A DNA stretch of 10,694 nt from Flavobacteriales bacterium (GTDB lineage: Bacteria; Bacteroidota; Bacteroidia; Flavobacteriales; Weeksellaceae), in the NCBI GenBank assembly GCA_900770875.1, contig CAAGLV010000034.1:1-10694 (forward strand), given 5' to 3'. Positions 1 through 6,521 of the stretch are shown piece by piece. The notes below the pieces were generated by a model that was not told the DNA's origin, did not search any database, and was given only the letters and a program-made list of their open reading frames with translations. Positions within the stretch are counted from its first letter, which is position 1. Every line of letters starts with the position of its first letter. The position numbers were made by a program, and so were the translations under genes.

Positions 1-14
1 GAGCTATTACTTTT

Positions 15-65
15 GCTTACTGCTTACTGCTTACTGCTTACTGCTTACTGCTTACTGCTTACTGC
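15..65. repeat. Heptanucleotide tandem repeat, GCTTACT x 7
   Basis: Seven perfect head-to-tail copies of GCTTACT occupy 15-63, followed by the first two bases of an eighth. It lies in non-coding sequence about 240 bp before the first gene. Perfect short tandem arrays like this change copy number by slippage, so it is a candidate VNTR. No regulatory role can be shown. Two other heptamer-based arrays occur later in the window, with different sequences. Confidence 0.95.
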
Positions 66-305
66 ATTAGGGATAATAGTGGAAATCCTTTGCGACTTTA
101 TTATTGATTTTATTTGGAGCAAAGATTGGAACGGATAGCCCGACCGAGCGATTTTACATTTTTACATATCATTTTTAAGCTAGGTTTTAAGCGAGGGAAT
201 GCCCAAATAAAATGTTATGTTTCTGAATTAATGCTAATTATTTGTTAGTATTTTAATCTTTTAAGTAATTAGTTGTAATTTTGGGTTTATTTTGAATCGA
301 TTTTA
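66..305. other. Non-coding stretch with an imperfect hairpin element
   Basis: No convincing ORF is seen. At 71-137 the segment has GGATAATAGTGGAAATCC on the left and GGAACGGATAGCCCG on the right, around an imperfect hairpin: CTTTGC (88-93) pairs with GCAAAG (119-124), and AAT/ATT extends the stem past a bulged C. From memory, similar blocks recur between genes in flavobacterial genomes, often just after a gene end, so this may be the tail of an upstream transcript. That recall is unverified. The remainder, up to the ATG at 306, is AT-rich leader without a clear promoter. Confidence 0.4.
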
Positions 306-1298
306 ATGAAAATATATAATGTAATTTTATCGGGAGGTGTTGGAAGTCGTTTATGGCCATTGTCGAGAAAATCTCATCCAAAGCAATATTTAGAGATTTT
401 TAATAGCCGTTCGTTATTTGAATTAACGATTAAGCGAAACGAAACGATAACAACCGATTTAATGGTTATTGGTAATCGAGATAACGAGCATTTGTCTCAG
501 GATATTTTAAACAAGTTAAATAGAGAGTGTGTTAAAATAACTGAGGCTGTTCCGAGAAATACGGCTGCTGCAATTGCATTTGCTGCTTTTGCGGTTGATA
601 AAGATGATATTTTAATTGTAACACCATCGGATCATTTGATTCAGAAAATGGACGAATACGAAGATGCAATTAATCGTGCAATTGATTTAGCAAAATCGAA
701 TCATATTGTAACATTTGGGGTTAAGCCAACGCATCCGGAAACGGGTTATGGTTATATTGAACATAAAGGAGATAAAGTGCTTTCGTTTCGTGAGAAACCA
801 AATCATATAACGGCTCAGGATTTTATAGAACGTGGAAACTTTTTATGGAATAGTGGAATGTTTTGTTTTAAAGCCGGAATTTTATTGGACGAACTTAAAA
901 AGTTTGAGCCTGAAATTTACGAAAAGTCTAAAATAGCTTGGGAAGCTAGCGAAAATGGAAATTTAGATGAAGCTTTATCGTTAGAGATTCCGGCCAATAG
1001 CATTGACTATGCTGTAATGGAAAGAAGTAAACGTATAAAGGTTGTAAAGGCCAAATTTGCATGGGATGATTTAGGCTCTTTTGAAGCGTTATACGATTAT
1101 TTACGTTCGATTGGTCAGACGGTAGATAGAAACGGAAATATGACAATTGGTACAAATAATTTTACCGCTTTTGTAGGGCTTAAAAATTGTATTTTTGTAA
1201 CAACACCAACAGCCAATTTAATTTTACAAAAAGAAGATTCGCAAGAGGTGAAAAACGTCTACAATTATTTAGAAAAGAAACGACCAGATTTGGTTTAA
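306..1298 (+). CDS. manC: Mannose-1-phosphate guanylyltransferase (GDP-mannose pyrophosphorylase)
   Basis: Cytoplasmic enzyme that joins mannose-1-phosphate and GTP to give GDP-mannose, the donor for mannose, fucose and related sugars in surface glycans. The 330-residue protein opens with the nucleotidyltransferase signature GGVGSRLWPLSR (residues 10-21) followed by PKQ (25-27). It then shows EAVPRNTAAAIAFA (80-93), TPSDH (106-110), the sugar-phosphate-binding FREKP (161-165), WNSGMF (181-186) and WDDLGSFEALYDY near the C-terminus. It lacks the C-terminal phosphomannose isomerase domain of the roughly 470-residue bifunctional proteins, so only the transferase activity is expected. The ATG at 306 places the signature at the normal distance from the N-terminus. 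An intrinsic terminator follows directly, so it is transcribed separately from the operon downstream. A different NTP-hexose transferase is possible but less likely, given the WPLSR and PKQ motifs. Confidence 0.93.
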   Translation: MKIYNVILSGGVGSRLWPLSRKSHPKQYLEIFNSRSLFELTIKRNETITTDLMVIGNRDNEHLSQDILNKLNRECVKITEAVPRNTAAAIAFAAFAVDKDDILIVTPSDHLIQKMDEYEDAINRAIDLAKSNHIVTFGVKPTHPETGYGYIEHKGDKVLSFREKPNHITAQDFIERGNFLWNSGMFCFKAGILLDELKKFEPEIYEKSKIAWEASENGNLDEALSLEIPANSIDYAVMERSKRIKVVKAKFAWDDLGSFEALYDYLRSIGQTVDRNGNMTIGTNNFTAFVGLKNCIFVTTPTANLILQKEDSQEVKNVYNYLEKKRPDLV

Positions 1299-1304
1299 TA
1301 TAGG

Positions 1305-1337
1305 AGGAGATTTTTATAAATCTCCTTTTTTCTTTTT
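1305..1337 (+). terminator. Intrinsic terminator after manC
   Basis: A perfect 9-bp stem, AGGAGATTT (1305-1313) and AAATCTCCT (1318-1326), closes a 4-base loop and runs straight into a T-rich tract (1326-1337, broken by one C). It starts seven bases after the manC stop codon, so it should end the manC transcript and separate it from the next gene. Confidence 0.9.
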
Positions 1338-1356
1338 AAAACATTCTGCTTATATT

Positions 1357-1364
1357 TAATTTTG
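1357..1364 (+). promoter_or_regulatory. Candidate promoter -7 element for the first operon
   Basis: TAATTTTG fits the Bacteroidota -7 consensus TAnnTTTG. It sits 30 bases before the ATG at 1395 and just after the manC terminator, where a new promoter is needed. No clear TTG/TTTG -33 box is visible at the right distance, so this rests on one element plus position. Confidence 0.4.
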
Positions 1365-1394
1365 ATGATTATTCGTAATAATAAATTATAGTAA

Positions 1395-1811
1395 ATGAAA
1401 AACGGTATTACATTCGGCGTATTTGATTTGTTACATGCAGGGCATATCATGATGTTAGAAGAGGCAAAAAAAATGTGCGATTATTTAATTGTTGGTTTAA
1501 ATACAGATCCGTCGTTAATAGATCCTGATAAAAATACACCCACGCAATCTTTAGTAGAGCGTTACATTCAGCTGCAAGGTTGTAAATACGTAGACGAAAT
1601 TATACCTTATACAACCGAACAAGATTTAGATGATATTTTAAGAGCAATGCCAATTGATGTTAGAATTATTGGTGAAGAATATCGCGATAAAGAGTTTACA
1701 GGAAAAAAATATTGTTTAGATAACGGTATCGAAATTTATTACAATAAACGAAATCATCGTTTTTCTAGTTCTTCGCTTCGTAAAGAAGTTGCAAGTAAAG
1801 AAACAAAATAA
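1395..1811 (+). CDS. TagD-like cytidylyltransferase/adenylyltransferase family protein
   Basis: Small cytoplasmic nucleotidylyltransferase (138 residues). Family members couple CTP or ATP to a phosphorylated small alcohol; TagD makes CDP-glycerol from glycerol-3-phosphate. The N-terminus has the nucleotide-binding motif GVFDLLHAGH (residues 8-17) with the HxGH signature at 14-17. Residues near 55 have the VERYIQLQG region, and the C-terminal part has RFSSSSLR, equivalent to the RTxGISTT-type motif of TagD. The length suits a single-domain TagD-type enzyme. It is the first gene of the operon, 23 bp before the epimerase gene, which suggests it supplies an activated building block or a phosphodiester-linked substituent of the same polysaccharide. 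The substrate cannot be read from the sequence, and no teichoic-acid polymerase or glycerol-phosphate transferase is nearby, so a gene symbol is withheld. Confidence 0.85.
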   Translation: MKNGITFGVFDLLHAGHIMMLEEAKKMCDYLIVGLNTDPSLIDPDKNTPTQSLVERYIQLQGCKYVDEIIPYTTEQDLDDILRAMPIDVRIIGEEYRDKEFTGKKYCLDNGIEIYYNKRNHRFSSSSLRKEVASKETK

Positions 1812-1834
1812 TCAATTAACACCAACCTACTTTT

Positions 1835-2860
1835 ATGAAAACGATACTAATAACGGGTGCAGCCGGATTTATAGGATTTCATTTGGCAAAACAACTTGCA
1901 GAAGCAAATTACAATGTAATAGGCTTTGATAATATTAACGATTATTACGATGTAAATTTAAAATACGCCCGATTAAAAGAATTGGGAATAGCTCAGCCGG
2001 AGGCCGAAATTTTTTATAATAAAGTAAAATCGATAAAATATAATTTTACATTTTATCGTGCCCACTTAGAAGATGAATTATTTTTAGATGATTTGTTTAA
2101 AACATATCAATTTGATTGTGTTGTTAATTTAGCAGCACAAGCTGGAGTAAGATATAGCATCGACAATCCAAAAGCTTATGGTTCGAGTAACTTAGTTGGA
2201 TTTTTAAATATTTTAGAATGTTGTCGTCAATATAAAGTAAAGCAATTGCTTTATGCAAGTAGTTCGAGTATTTATGGCAATTCGGACGATGTCCCATTTC
2301 ATACCAATCAAAATGTCGATCATCCAATCAGTTTGTATGCTGCAACTAAAAAAGCGAACGAATTAATGGCGCATAGTTATAGCCATTTATATCAATTAAA
2401 AACAATTGGATTACGATTTTTTACGGTGTATGGACCTTGGGGACGACCAGATATGGCGATGTTTTTATTTACCGACGCCATCTTAAATCATCAACCCTTA
2501 AAGGTATTTAATTATGGCGATTTATCGCGCGATTTTACTTATATCGACGATATTATACAAGGTTTGATGAAAATTATTCAATCCAATGAAGAACAACCAA
2601 ATTATCAACTTTACAATATTGGGAATAGCAAACCAGTACAATTATTAGATTTTATAAAAGCAATCGAGCAATCAACAGGTTTAAAAGCACAATTAGAGAT
2701 GTTACCAATGCAACCAGGCGATGTAAATCAAACCTGGGCCGATGTCGACGATTTAATCTCTAAATTTAATTATCAACCCAACTTTCCAGTAGAAAAAGGT
2801 GTACAAAATTTTGTCAATTGGTACAAAGAATTTTATGAAGTCGCCCAATACAAGGCATAA
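1835..2860 (+). CDS. NAD-dependent UDP-glucuronate 4-epimerase-like SDR (copy 1)
   Basis: Extended short-chain dehydrogenase of 341 residues that probably interconverts UDP-glucuronate and UDP-galacturonate. The NAD-binding GAAGFIG lies at residues 8-14. NDYYDVNLKYARL (about 35-47) and RPDMAMFLFTDAI are typical of the CapI/LpsL-type glucuronate epimerases and not of plain GalE. The catalytic residues are present: the serine cluster ASSSSIYG (141-148) and YxxxK as Y168/K172. The next gene makes UDP-glucuronate, the expected substrate, which supports the call. One oddity is that the usual AYxDSN segment reads AYGSSN here (around residues 115-119), so the Asp is replaced by Ser, whereas copy 2 keeps AYVDSN. 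A specificity for another UDP-sugar is possible. A 70-bp gap separates it from ugd. Confidence 0.87.
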   Translation: MKTILITGAAGFIGFHLAKQLAEANYNVIGFDNINDYYDVNLKYARLKELGIAQPEAEIFYNKVKSIKYNFTFYRAHLEDELFLDDLFKTYQFDCVVNLAAQAGVRYSIDNPKAYGSSNLVGFLNILECCRQYKVKQLLYASSSSIYGNSDDVPFHTNQNVDHPISLYAATKKANELMAHSYSHLYQLKTIGLRFFTVYGPWGRPDMAMFLFTDAILNHQPLKVFNYGDLSRDFTYIDDIIQGLMKIIQSNEEQPNYQLYNIGNSKPVQLLDFIKAIEQSTGLKAQLEMLPMQPGDVNQTWADVDDLISKFNYQPNFPVEKGVQNFVNWYKEFYEVAQYKA

Positions 2861-2930
2861 ATAGATTTAATCAACTCAGTATTATTTTATACATTTAGCA
2901 TATCATTTCAAGAAAAAAGCCCTCAATCAT

Positions 2931-4097
2931 ATGAAAATAGCAGTTGTAGGAACTGGTTATGTAGGATTATCTAACGCCATGTTGTTAGCACAAAACCACG
3001 AGGTTGTAGCCTTAGATATTGTAGCTGAAAAAATAGCGCTATTAAACCAAAAAAAATCGCCAATAGAAGATGCCGAAATCATTGATTTTTTACAATATAA
3101 AAATTTAAATTTTAAAGCGACTTTAAATAAAGAAGAAGCATATACCAATGCACAATATGTAATTGTTGCAACACCTACGGATTACGATCCTCAAACCAAT
3201 TATTTTAATACTAAAAGTGTAGAAATTGTAATTAACGAAGTTAATACCTACAATCCATCAGCTGTAATTATTATAAAATCGACAGTTCCGGTTGGTTTTA
3301 CGAAAGAAATTAAAGCTCGATTAAGCATTGATAATGTTATTTTTTCGCCCGAATTTTTAAGAGAAGGTCGTGCATTATACGATAATTTATATCCATCTCG
3401 TATTATTATCGGAGAGCAAAGCGAACGAGCAGAAATATTTGCCAATCTTTTAAAAGAAGGTGCAATTAAACAAGATATTCCAACGTTATTTACAGATGCA
3501 ACCGAAGCCGAAGCCATCAAATTATTTTCGAATACTTATTTGGCTTTGCGTGTCGCTTATTTTAATGAGTTAGATAGTTATGCACAAACCTATAATTTAA
3601 ATAGTCGTCAGATAATCGAAGGCGTAGGATTAGATCCTCGTATCGGTTCGCATTACAATAATCCATCATTCGGATATGGCGGTTATTGTTTACCAAAAGA
3701 TACCAAGCAGTTGCTTGCTAATTACGACACAGTTCCAAACAATATCATCAAAGCAATTGTTGATGCTAACCGCACCCGTAAAGATTTTATAGCCGATACC
3801 ATTATAGCGAAGAATCCTAAAAAAGTAGGTATTTATCGATTAATAATGAAATCAGGCTCAGATAATTTTCGTGCATCAGCCATTCAAGGAATCATGAAAC
3901 GTATCAAAGCAAAAGGAATAGAAGTGGTGGTGTACGAACCCGTTTTAGAAGAAGCAACATTTTTTGGATCAGCAGTAATTAATGATTTAGATCGTTTTAA
4001 AATCGAATGTGATGTTATTGTATCTAATCGAAATGCGCCTGAACTTGCAGATGTACAAACAAAAGTTTATACACGAGATTTATTTGGAAACGATTAA
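2931..4097 (+). CDS. ugd: UDP-glucose 6-dehydrogenase (copy 1)
   Basis: Oxidises UDP-glucose twice with NAD+ to give UDP-glucuronate. The 388-residue protein starts with the Rossmann motif GTGYVGLSNA (residues 7-16). The catalytic residues known from the Streptococcus pyogenes enzyme are present with the same spacing: T118 in STVPVGFT, E141 and E145 in SPEFLREG, K197 and N201 in EAIKLFSNTYLALR, and nucleophile C253 with D257 in GYGGYCLPKDTKQ. The GYCLPKDTKQL form points to UDP-glucose and not to a UDP-HexNAc. The C-terminal UDP-binding domain (about 290-388) ends in YTRDLFGND. wecB starts only 8 bp downstream, so the two are surely co-transcribed. The 8391-9557 paralogue aligns without a gap; I count about 66 differing residues. 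Confidence 0.95.
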   Translation: MKIAVVGTGYVGLSNAMLLAQNHEVVALDIVAEKIALLNQKKSPIEDAEIIDFLQYKNLNFKATLNKEEAYTNAQYVIVATPTDYDPQTNYFNTKSVEIVINEVNTYNPSAVIIIKSTVPVGFTKEIKARLSIDNVIFSPEFLREGRALYDNLYPSRIIIGEQSERAEIFANLLKEGAIKQDIPTLFTDATEAEAIKLFSNTYLALRVAYFNELDSYAQTYNLNSRQIIEGVGLDPRIGSHYNNPSFGYGGYCLPKDTKQLLANYDTVPNNIIKAIVDANRTRKDFIADTIIAKNPKKVGIYRLIMKSGSDNFRASAIQGIMKRIKAKGIEVVVYEPVLEEATFFGSAVINDLDRFKIECDVIVSNRNAPELADVQTKVYTRDLFGND

Positions 4098-4105
4098 CAT
4101 ACCAT

Positions 4106-5236
4106 ATGAAAACGAAAACCAAACATTTAATTGTTTTTGGAACCAGACCCGAAGCCATTAAAATGGCACCATTAGTAAAAGAATTTAAAAAACATACCGA
4201 ATTTGAAACGCGTGTTTGCGTAACAGCACAACACAGAGAAATGTTAGATCAAGTTTTAGATTTTTTTCAGATTACACCCGATTACGATTTAGATTTGATG
4301 AAACCAAATCAAAACCTATACACATTAACGGCAGACATCATCACCGATTTAAAAGTTGTTTTAGACGATTTTAATCCCGATTATGTGTATGTACACGGCG
4401 ATACAACCACAACGATGGCAGCAAGCATTGCCTCGTTTTATTCGGGTGCAAAAGTATGTCATGTAGAAGCAGGTTTACGTACACACAATAAACGTTCGCC
4501 ATTTCCCGAAGAAATTAATCGCCAAATAGCTGGTCGTATAAGCGATTATCATTTTGCGCCAACCATTCAATCAAAAAATAATTTATTGGCAGAAAATATC
4601 AAAGCAGATGATATTTTAGTAACGGGGAATACGGTAATTGATGCATTGTTAGAAAGTTCGGTTCGTGTCAACGAAATTGAGAATCCTGAAATCGAATCTC
4701 TAAAATCAATCGTTAATACTAATCAACGTTTAATTTTAGTAACAGGGCATCGCCGTGAAAATCATGGACAAGGATTTATTAACATTTGCGAAGCCTTAAA
4801 GGAAATTGCGTTAACGCATCCTGATGTGCAAATTATTTATCCAGTACATTTAAATCCGAATGTACAAAAACCAGTGCACGAAATTTTATCGGGTATCGAA
4901 AATATTCAATTAATCGCACCTTTAGCTTATCCTGCTTTTGTTTGGTTAATGACACAAGCTTATATGATTATTACCGATTCGGGCGGTGTGCAAGAAGAAG
5001 CACCATCATTAGGAAAGCCTGTTTTGGTGATGCGCGATACAACCGAACGCCCCGAAGCTGTTGAAGCTGGAACGGTAATTTTAGTTGGTACCGATCGAGC
5101 TAAAATTGTAAACGAAGCCAATCAATTGCTTAATAATTTAGCTTGTTATCAAACCATGAGCGAATTGCATAATCCGTATGGCGATGGAAAAGCTTGCCAG
5201 CGCATTGTTGATTTTATCAAATCAAAAGAAGCTTAA
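4106..5236 (+). CDS. wecB: UDP-N-acetylglucosamine 2-epimerase, non-hydrolysing (copy 1)
   Basis: Cytoplasmic enzyme that converts UDP-GlcNAc to UDP-ManNAc for capsule or O-antigen assembly. The 376-residue length is normal. Signatures in order are FGTRPEAIKMAP (11-22), HGDTTTTMAAS (97-107), HVEAGLRT (119-126), PFPEEINR (132-139), TGHRRENHG (213-221), YPVHLNPNV, and the UDP-binding ITDSGGVQEEAPSLGKP with RDTTERPEAVEAGT. D99, E121, E135 and H215 match the acidic and histidine residues used by E. coli WecB. It is the last gene of the first operon, with a probable terminator about 95 bp downstream. The usual partner WecC (UDP-ManNAc dehydrogenase) is not recognisable in the window, although the HexNAc dehydrogenase at 6933 might serve. 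Bases 4146-4224 are identical to the start of wecB-2. Confidence 0.95.
   Translation: MKTKTKHLIVFGTRPEAIKMAPLVKEFKKHTEFETRVCVTAQHREMLDQVLDFFQITPDYDLDLMKPNQNLYTLTADIITDLKVVLDDFNPDYVYVHGDTTTTMAASIASFYSGAKVCHVEAGLRTHNKRSPFPEEINRQIAGRISDYHFAPTIQSKNNLLAENIKADDILVTGNTVIDALLESSVRVNEIENPEIESLKSIVNTNQRLILVTGHRRENHGQGFINICEALKEIALTHPDVQIIYPVHLNPNVQKPVHEILSGIENIQLIAPLAYPAFVWLMTQAYMIITDSGGVQEEAPSLGKPVLVMRDTTERPEAVEAGTVILVGTDRAKIVNEANQLLNNLACYQTMSELHNPYGDGKACQRIVDFIKSKEA
4146..4224 (+). repeat. 79-bp segment identical to the wecB-2 start
   Basis: These 79 bases match 10616-10694 without a single difference, including third codon positions, while the 5-prime ends of the two genes differ by substitutions and a two-codon length difference. 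The match is cut off by the window edge, so its full extent is unknown. Confidence 0.97.
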
Positions 5237-5291
5237 ATAAAATACGCTAAAAATCAATAACAATTAAGCGATTAGTATTTAATAATTTACA

Positions 5292-5327
5292 AATCACGAA
5301 TCACGAAAATAAATCATCAAAGATAAA
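5292..5327. repeat. AATCACG doublet and left copy of an imperfect direct repeat
   Basis: AATCACG is repeated at 5292-5298 and 5299-5305. From 5299, AATCACGAAA is followed by an A-rich stretch ending AAAGATAAA; the same start and end reappear at 6710-6735. The two copies bracket most of the repeat-filled intergenic region. This could be a flanking duplication or simply two copies of a common intergenic motif. Confidence 0.55.
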
Positions 5328-5329
5328 GG

Positions 5330-5362
5330 AAAGGGAATTGACGAAGGTTGATTCTCTTTTTT
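5330..5362 (+). terminator. Probable intrinsic terminator of the first operon
   Basis: AAAGGGAAT (5330-5338) can pair with ATTCTCTTT (5351-5359), with one G-U pair, around a 12-base loop. It is followed by an unbroken T run to 5362. It lies about 95 bp after the wecB stop. The stem is weaker and the loop longer than in the manC terminator, so confidence is moderate. Confidence 0.5.
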
Positions 5363-5412
5363 GATTAATAAAACTTGGCACTAAAACGATACTGTTAAGA
5401 AAATAAATAAGT
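5357..5412. repeat. Intergenic repeat, partial copy A
   Basis: This segment matches 5607-5662 (copy B) at a constant offset of 250 bp with about five mismatches. Shared blocks include TTTTTTGATTAATAAAACTT and TAAAACGATAC. It holds only the left third of the longer unit seen in copies B, C and D and lacks their hairpin. No coding potential is visible. Confidence 0.85.
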
Positions 5413-5419
5413 TTCGTTA

Positions 5420-5606
5420 TTACTTTTTTCTTGATAAAAAAGTAACCAAAAAATCAAGACTTAGATTTTCGTCGGTCAATCATCAGTTCTCGTCGCTAAA
5501 ATGCTCGAATCATTCGCTGCCGCTCAGCGATCATTTTTATGCTTTGTTCACTGGATTGACACTCGCCTATAAATCTCATGTCTTATTAGCGCAGAGCGCT
5601 CGGGGA
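5420..5606. repeat. Dispersed hairpin-rich element E, copy 1
   Basis: Non-coding element with a second copy at 6522-6657. It opens with a 10-bp hairpin, TTACTTTTTT (5420-5429) and AAAAAAGTAA (5436-5445). An alternative pairing is CTTGAT (5430-5435) with ATCAAG (5453-5458). ATTTTCGTCGGTCAAT then leads to a longer-range inverted pair, GTCAAT (5475-5480) with ATTGAC (5554-5559), followed by AAATCTCAT and a small hairpin AGCGC/GCGCT (5588-5600). The middle differs in sequence and length between the copies while the ends agree, as in a folded RNA or DNA element whose stems matter. From memory, motifs like AAAAAGTAACCAAAAA recur between genes in flavobacteria. Confidence 0.7.
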
Positions 5607-5734
5607 TTTTTTGATTAATAAAACTTGGCATTAAAACGATACCGTTAAAAAAATAAAGAAGTATGTAGGGGAAAACTAATCTGTGAGCGCATGCGAATCA
5701 TGAGATTAGTTTCCGAAATACAATTTATTTTTAG
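5607..5734. repeat. Intergenic repeat, copy B, with hairpin
   Basis: This 128-bp copy of the unit also found in C and D begins with TTTTTTGATTAATAAAACTT and ends with TTCCGAAATACAATTTATTT. Its core is a perfect 10-bp inverted repeat, AAACTAATCT (5673-5682) and AGATTAGTTT (5703-5712), enclosing the 8-bp palindrome CGCATGCG (5688-5695). It lacks the left flank and right tail shared by C and D. No gene is seen. Confidence 0.88.
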
Positions 5735-5833
5735 TAGAAGATTTTAGCAAAGTCTTTTTGGTTCGTTTTTTTGACTAAAAAAATGAATATAAGAATTGTC
5801 TTAGAATAATTGTTTTATTTAACAGCTCTCTCG
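5735..5833. other. Spacer with an inverted fragment of element E
   Basis: The segment from about 5750 to 5780 has GTCTTTTTGGTTCG and TTTTTTTGAC. On the opposite strand this reads like the start of element E (compare GACACAAAAACGAACC at 6527-6542), so a short piece of E is present in inverted orientation. The rest is AT-rich, with no ORF and no further repeat recognised. Confidence 0.55.
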
Positions 5834-6095
5834 TCAGTTCGAGTGATTTTCGTTGCGTTAGCATAAGAAAATAATATCGAGAACTAAGATGAGAAGTGTA
5901 GGTTATGAATCCACCGTCTAATTTTACTCAATGATAAAACTTGGCATTAAAACGATACCGTTAAAAAAATAAAGAAGTATGTAGGATAAAACTAATCTGT
6001 GAGCGCATGCGAATCATGAGATTAGTTTCCGAAATACGCTTTATTTTTAGGTGAATCGTTTTTTAGCCTTGACTTTTTGAATACTTTTTTGTCAA
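5834..6095. repeat. 262-bp intergenic repeat, copy C
   Basis: Nearly identical to 6158-6420 at an offset of 324-325 bp. I count about eight substitutions and one single-A insertion, so the duplication is recent. In order it holds ATTTTC/GAAAAT arms (5846-5851 and 5867-5872), the block shared with B, the 10-bp inverted repeat at 5989-5998 and 6019-6028 around CGCATGCG (6004-6011), and a tail ending in an A/T-rich CTTGACTTTTTG block that reads like inverted element E. Only ORFs of 10-15 codons are present, and their differences between copies do not favour synonymous sites. Confidence 0.92.
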
Positions 6096-6157
6096 ATTTG
6101 AGATTAAGAGGAGAAGCTTAATAAGCTTCGGTTAAATAATATTAGTAACGGTTTTCA
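6096..6157. other. Unique spacer with near-palindrome
   Basis: This 62-bp segment separates repeats C and D and matches neither. It contains GAAGCTTA (6113-6120), a single A, then TAAGCTTC (6122-6129), a perfect 8-bp inverted repeat with a one-base centre. No coding potential is seen. Confidence 0.7.
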
Positions 6158-6420
6158 TCAGTTCTCGTGATTTTCGTTGTGTTAGCATAAGAAAATAATA
6201 TCGAGAACTAAGATGAGAAGTGTAGGTTATGAATCCACCGTCTAATTTTACTCAATGATAAAACTTAGCATTAAAACGATAACGTTAAAAAAAATAAAGA
6301 AGTATGTAGGATAAAACTAATCTGTAAGCGAATGCGAATCATGAGATTAGTTTCCGAAATACACTTTATTTTTAGGTGAATCGTTTTTTAGCCTTGACTT
6401 TTTGAATACTTTTTTGTCAA
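6158..6420. repeat. 263-bp intergenic repeat, copy D
   Basis: Second full copy of the unit at 5834-6095. Here the left part folds better than in C: GTTCTCG (6161-6167) pairs with CGAGAAC (6202-6208), and inside it ATTTTC (6170-6175) pairs with GAAAAT (6191-6196). The 10-bp hairpin arms at 6314-6323 and 6344-6353 are unchanged, but the central palindrome has decayed to CGAATGCG. Arms conserved while the loop drifts argues that the stem is the maintained feature. Confidence 0.92.
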
Positions 6421-6430
6421 GAAAAAAGTA
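6407..6430. repeat. 9-bp A/T hairpin at the end of repeat D
   Basis: TACTTTTTT (6407-6415) pairs perfectly with AAAAAAGTA (6422-6430) around GTCAAG. CTTGAC (6393-6398) can pair with GTCAAG (6416-6421) as an alternative fold. It resembles the hairpin that opens element E at 5420. The stem is almost pure A-T without a following T run on +, so it is not called a terminator. Confidence 0.7.
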
Positions 6431-6521
6431 TTGATGATCGAAATTTATAAGTTTTAATAGTTCATTTTTATAAATGTGTCTATTATTTTATAAATATGCT
6501 ATTTATGAGCCCTTTAGGGTT

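Noticed and set aside
273..294. Promoter for manC (TTG at 273 and TATTTTG at 288)
   Set aside because: The spacing between the two boxes is about 12 bases, too short for the Bacteroidota promoter, and the -7-like box lacks one base of the consensus.
2861..2930. Promoter or terminator in the 70-bp gap before ugd-1
   Set aside because: TACATTTA comes close to the -7 consensus but lacks the final G, no hairpin is present, and the genes fit one operon.
3248..3520. 90-codon reverse-strand ORF inside ugd-1, with a similar antisense ORF in ugd-2 at 8660-8866
   Set aside because: Their resemblance to each other follows from the paralogous sense genes; they are antisense shadows.
5889..5921. Ten-codon ORF MRSVGYESTV identical in repeats C and D
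   Set aside because: It is too short, has no independent evidence of translation, and its identity is explained by the recent duplication of the whole unit.
6004..6054. Tiny ORF starting MRIMRLVSEI conserved in repeats B, C and D
   Set aside because: It is only about 15 codons, the variable codon changes the amino acid in each copy (Gln, Arg, His), and its conservation follows from the DNA hairpin repeat it overlaps.
5673..6353. CRISPR-like array, because hairpin repeats recur at roughly 320-bp intervals
   Set aside because: Spacing is about ten times too long, the repeats are part of 130-260 bp units, spacers are themselves repeated, and no cas gene is present.
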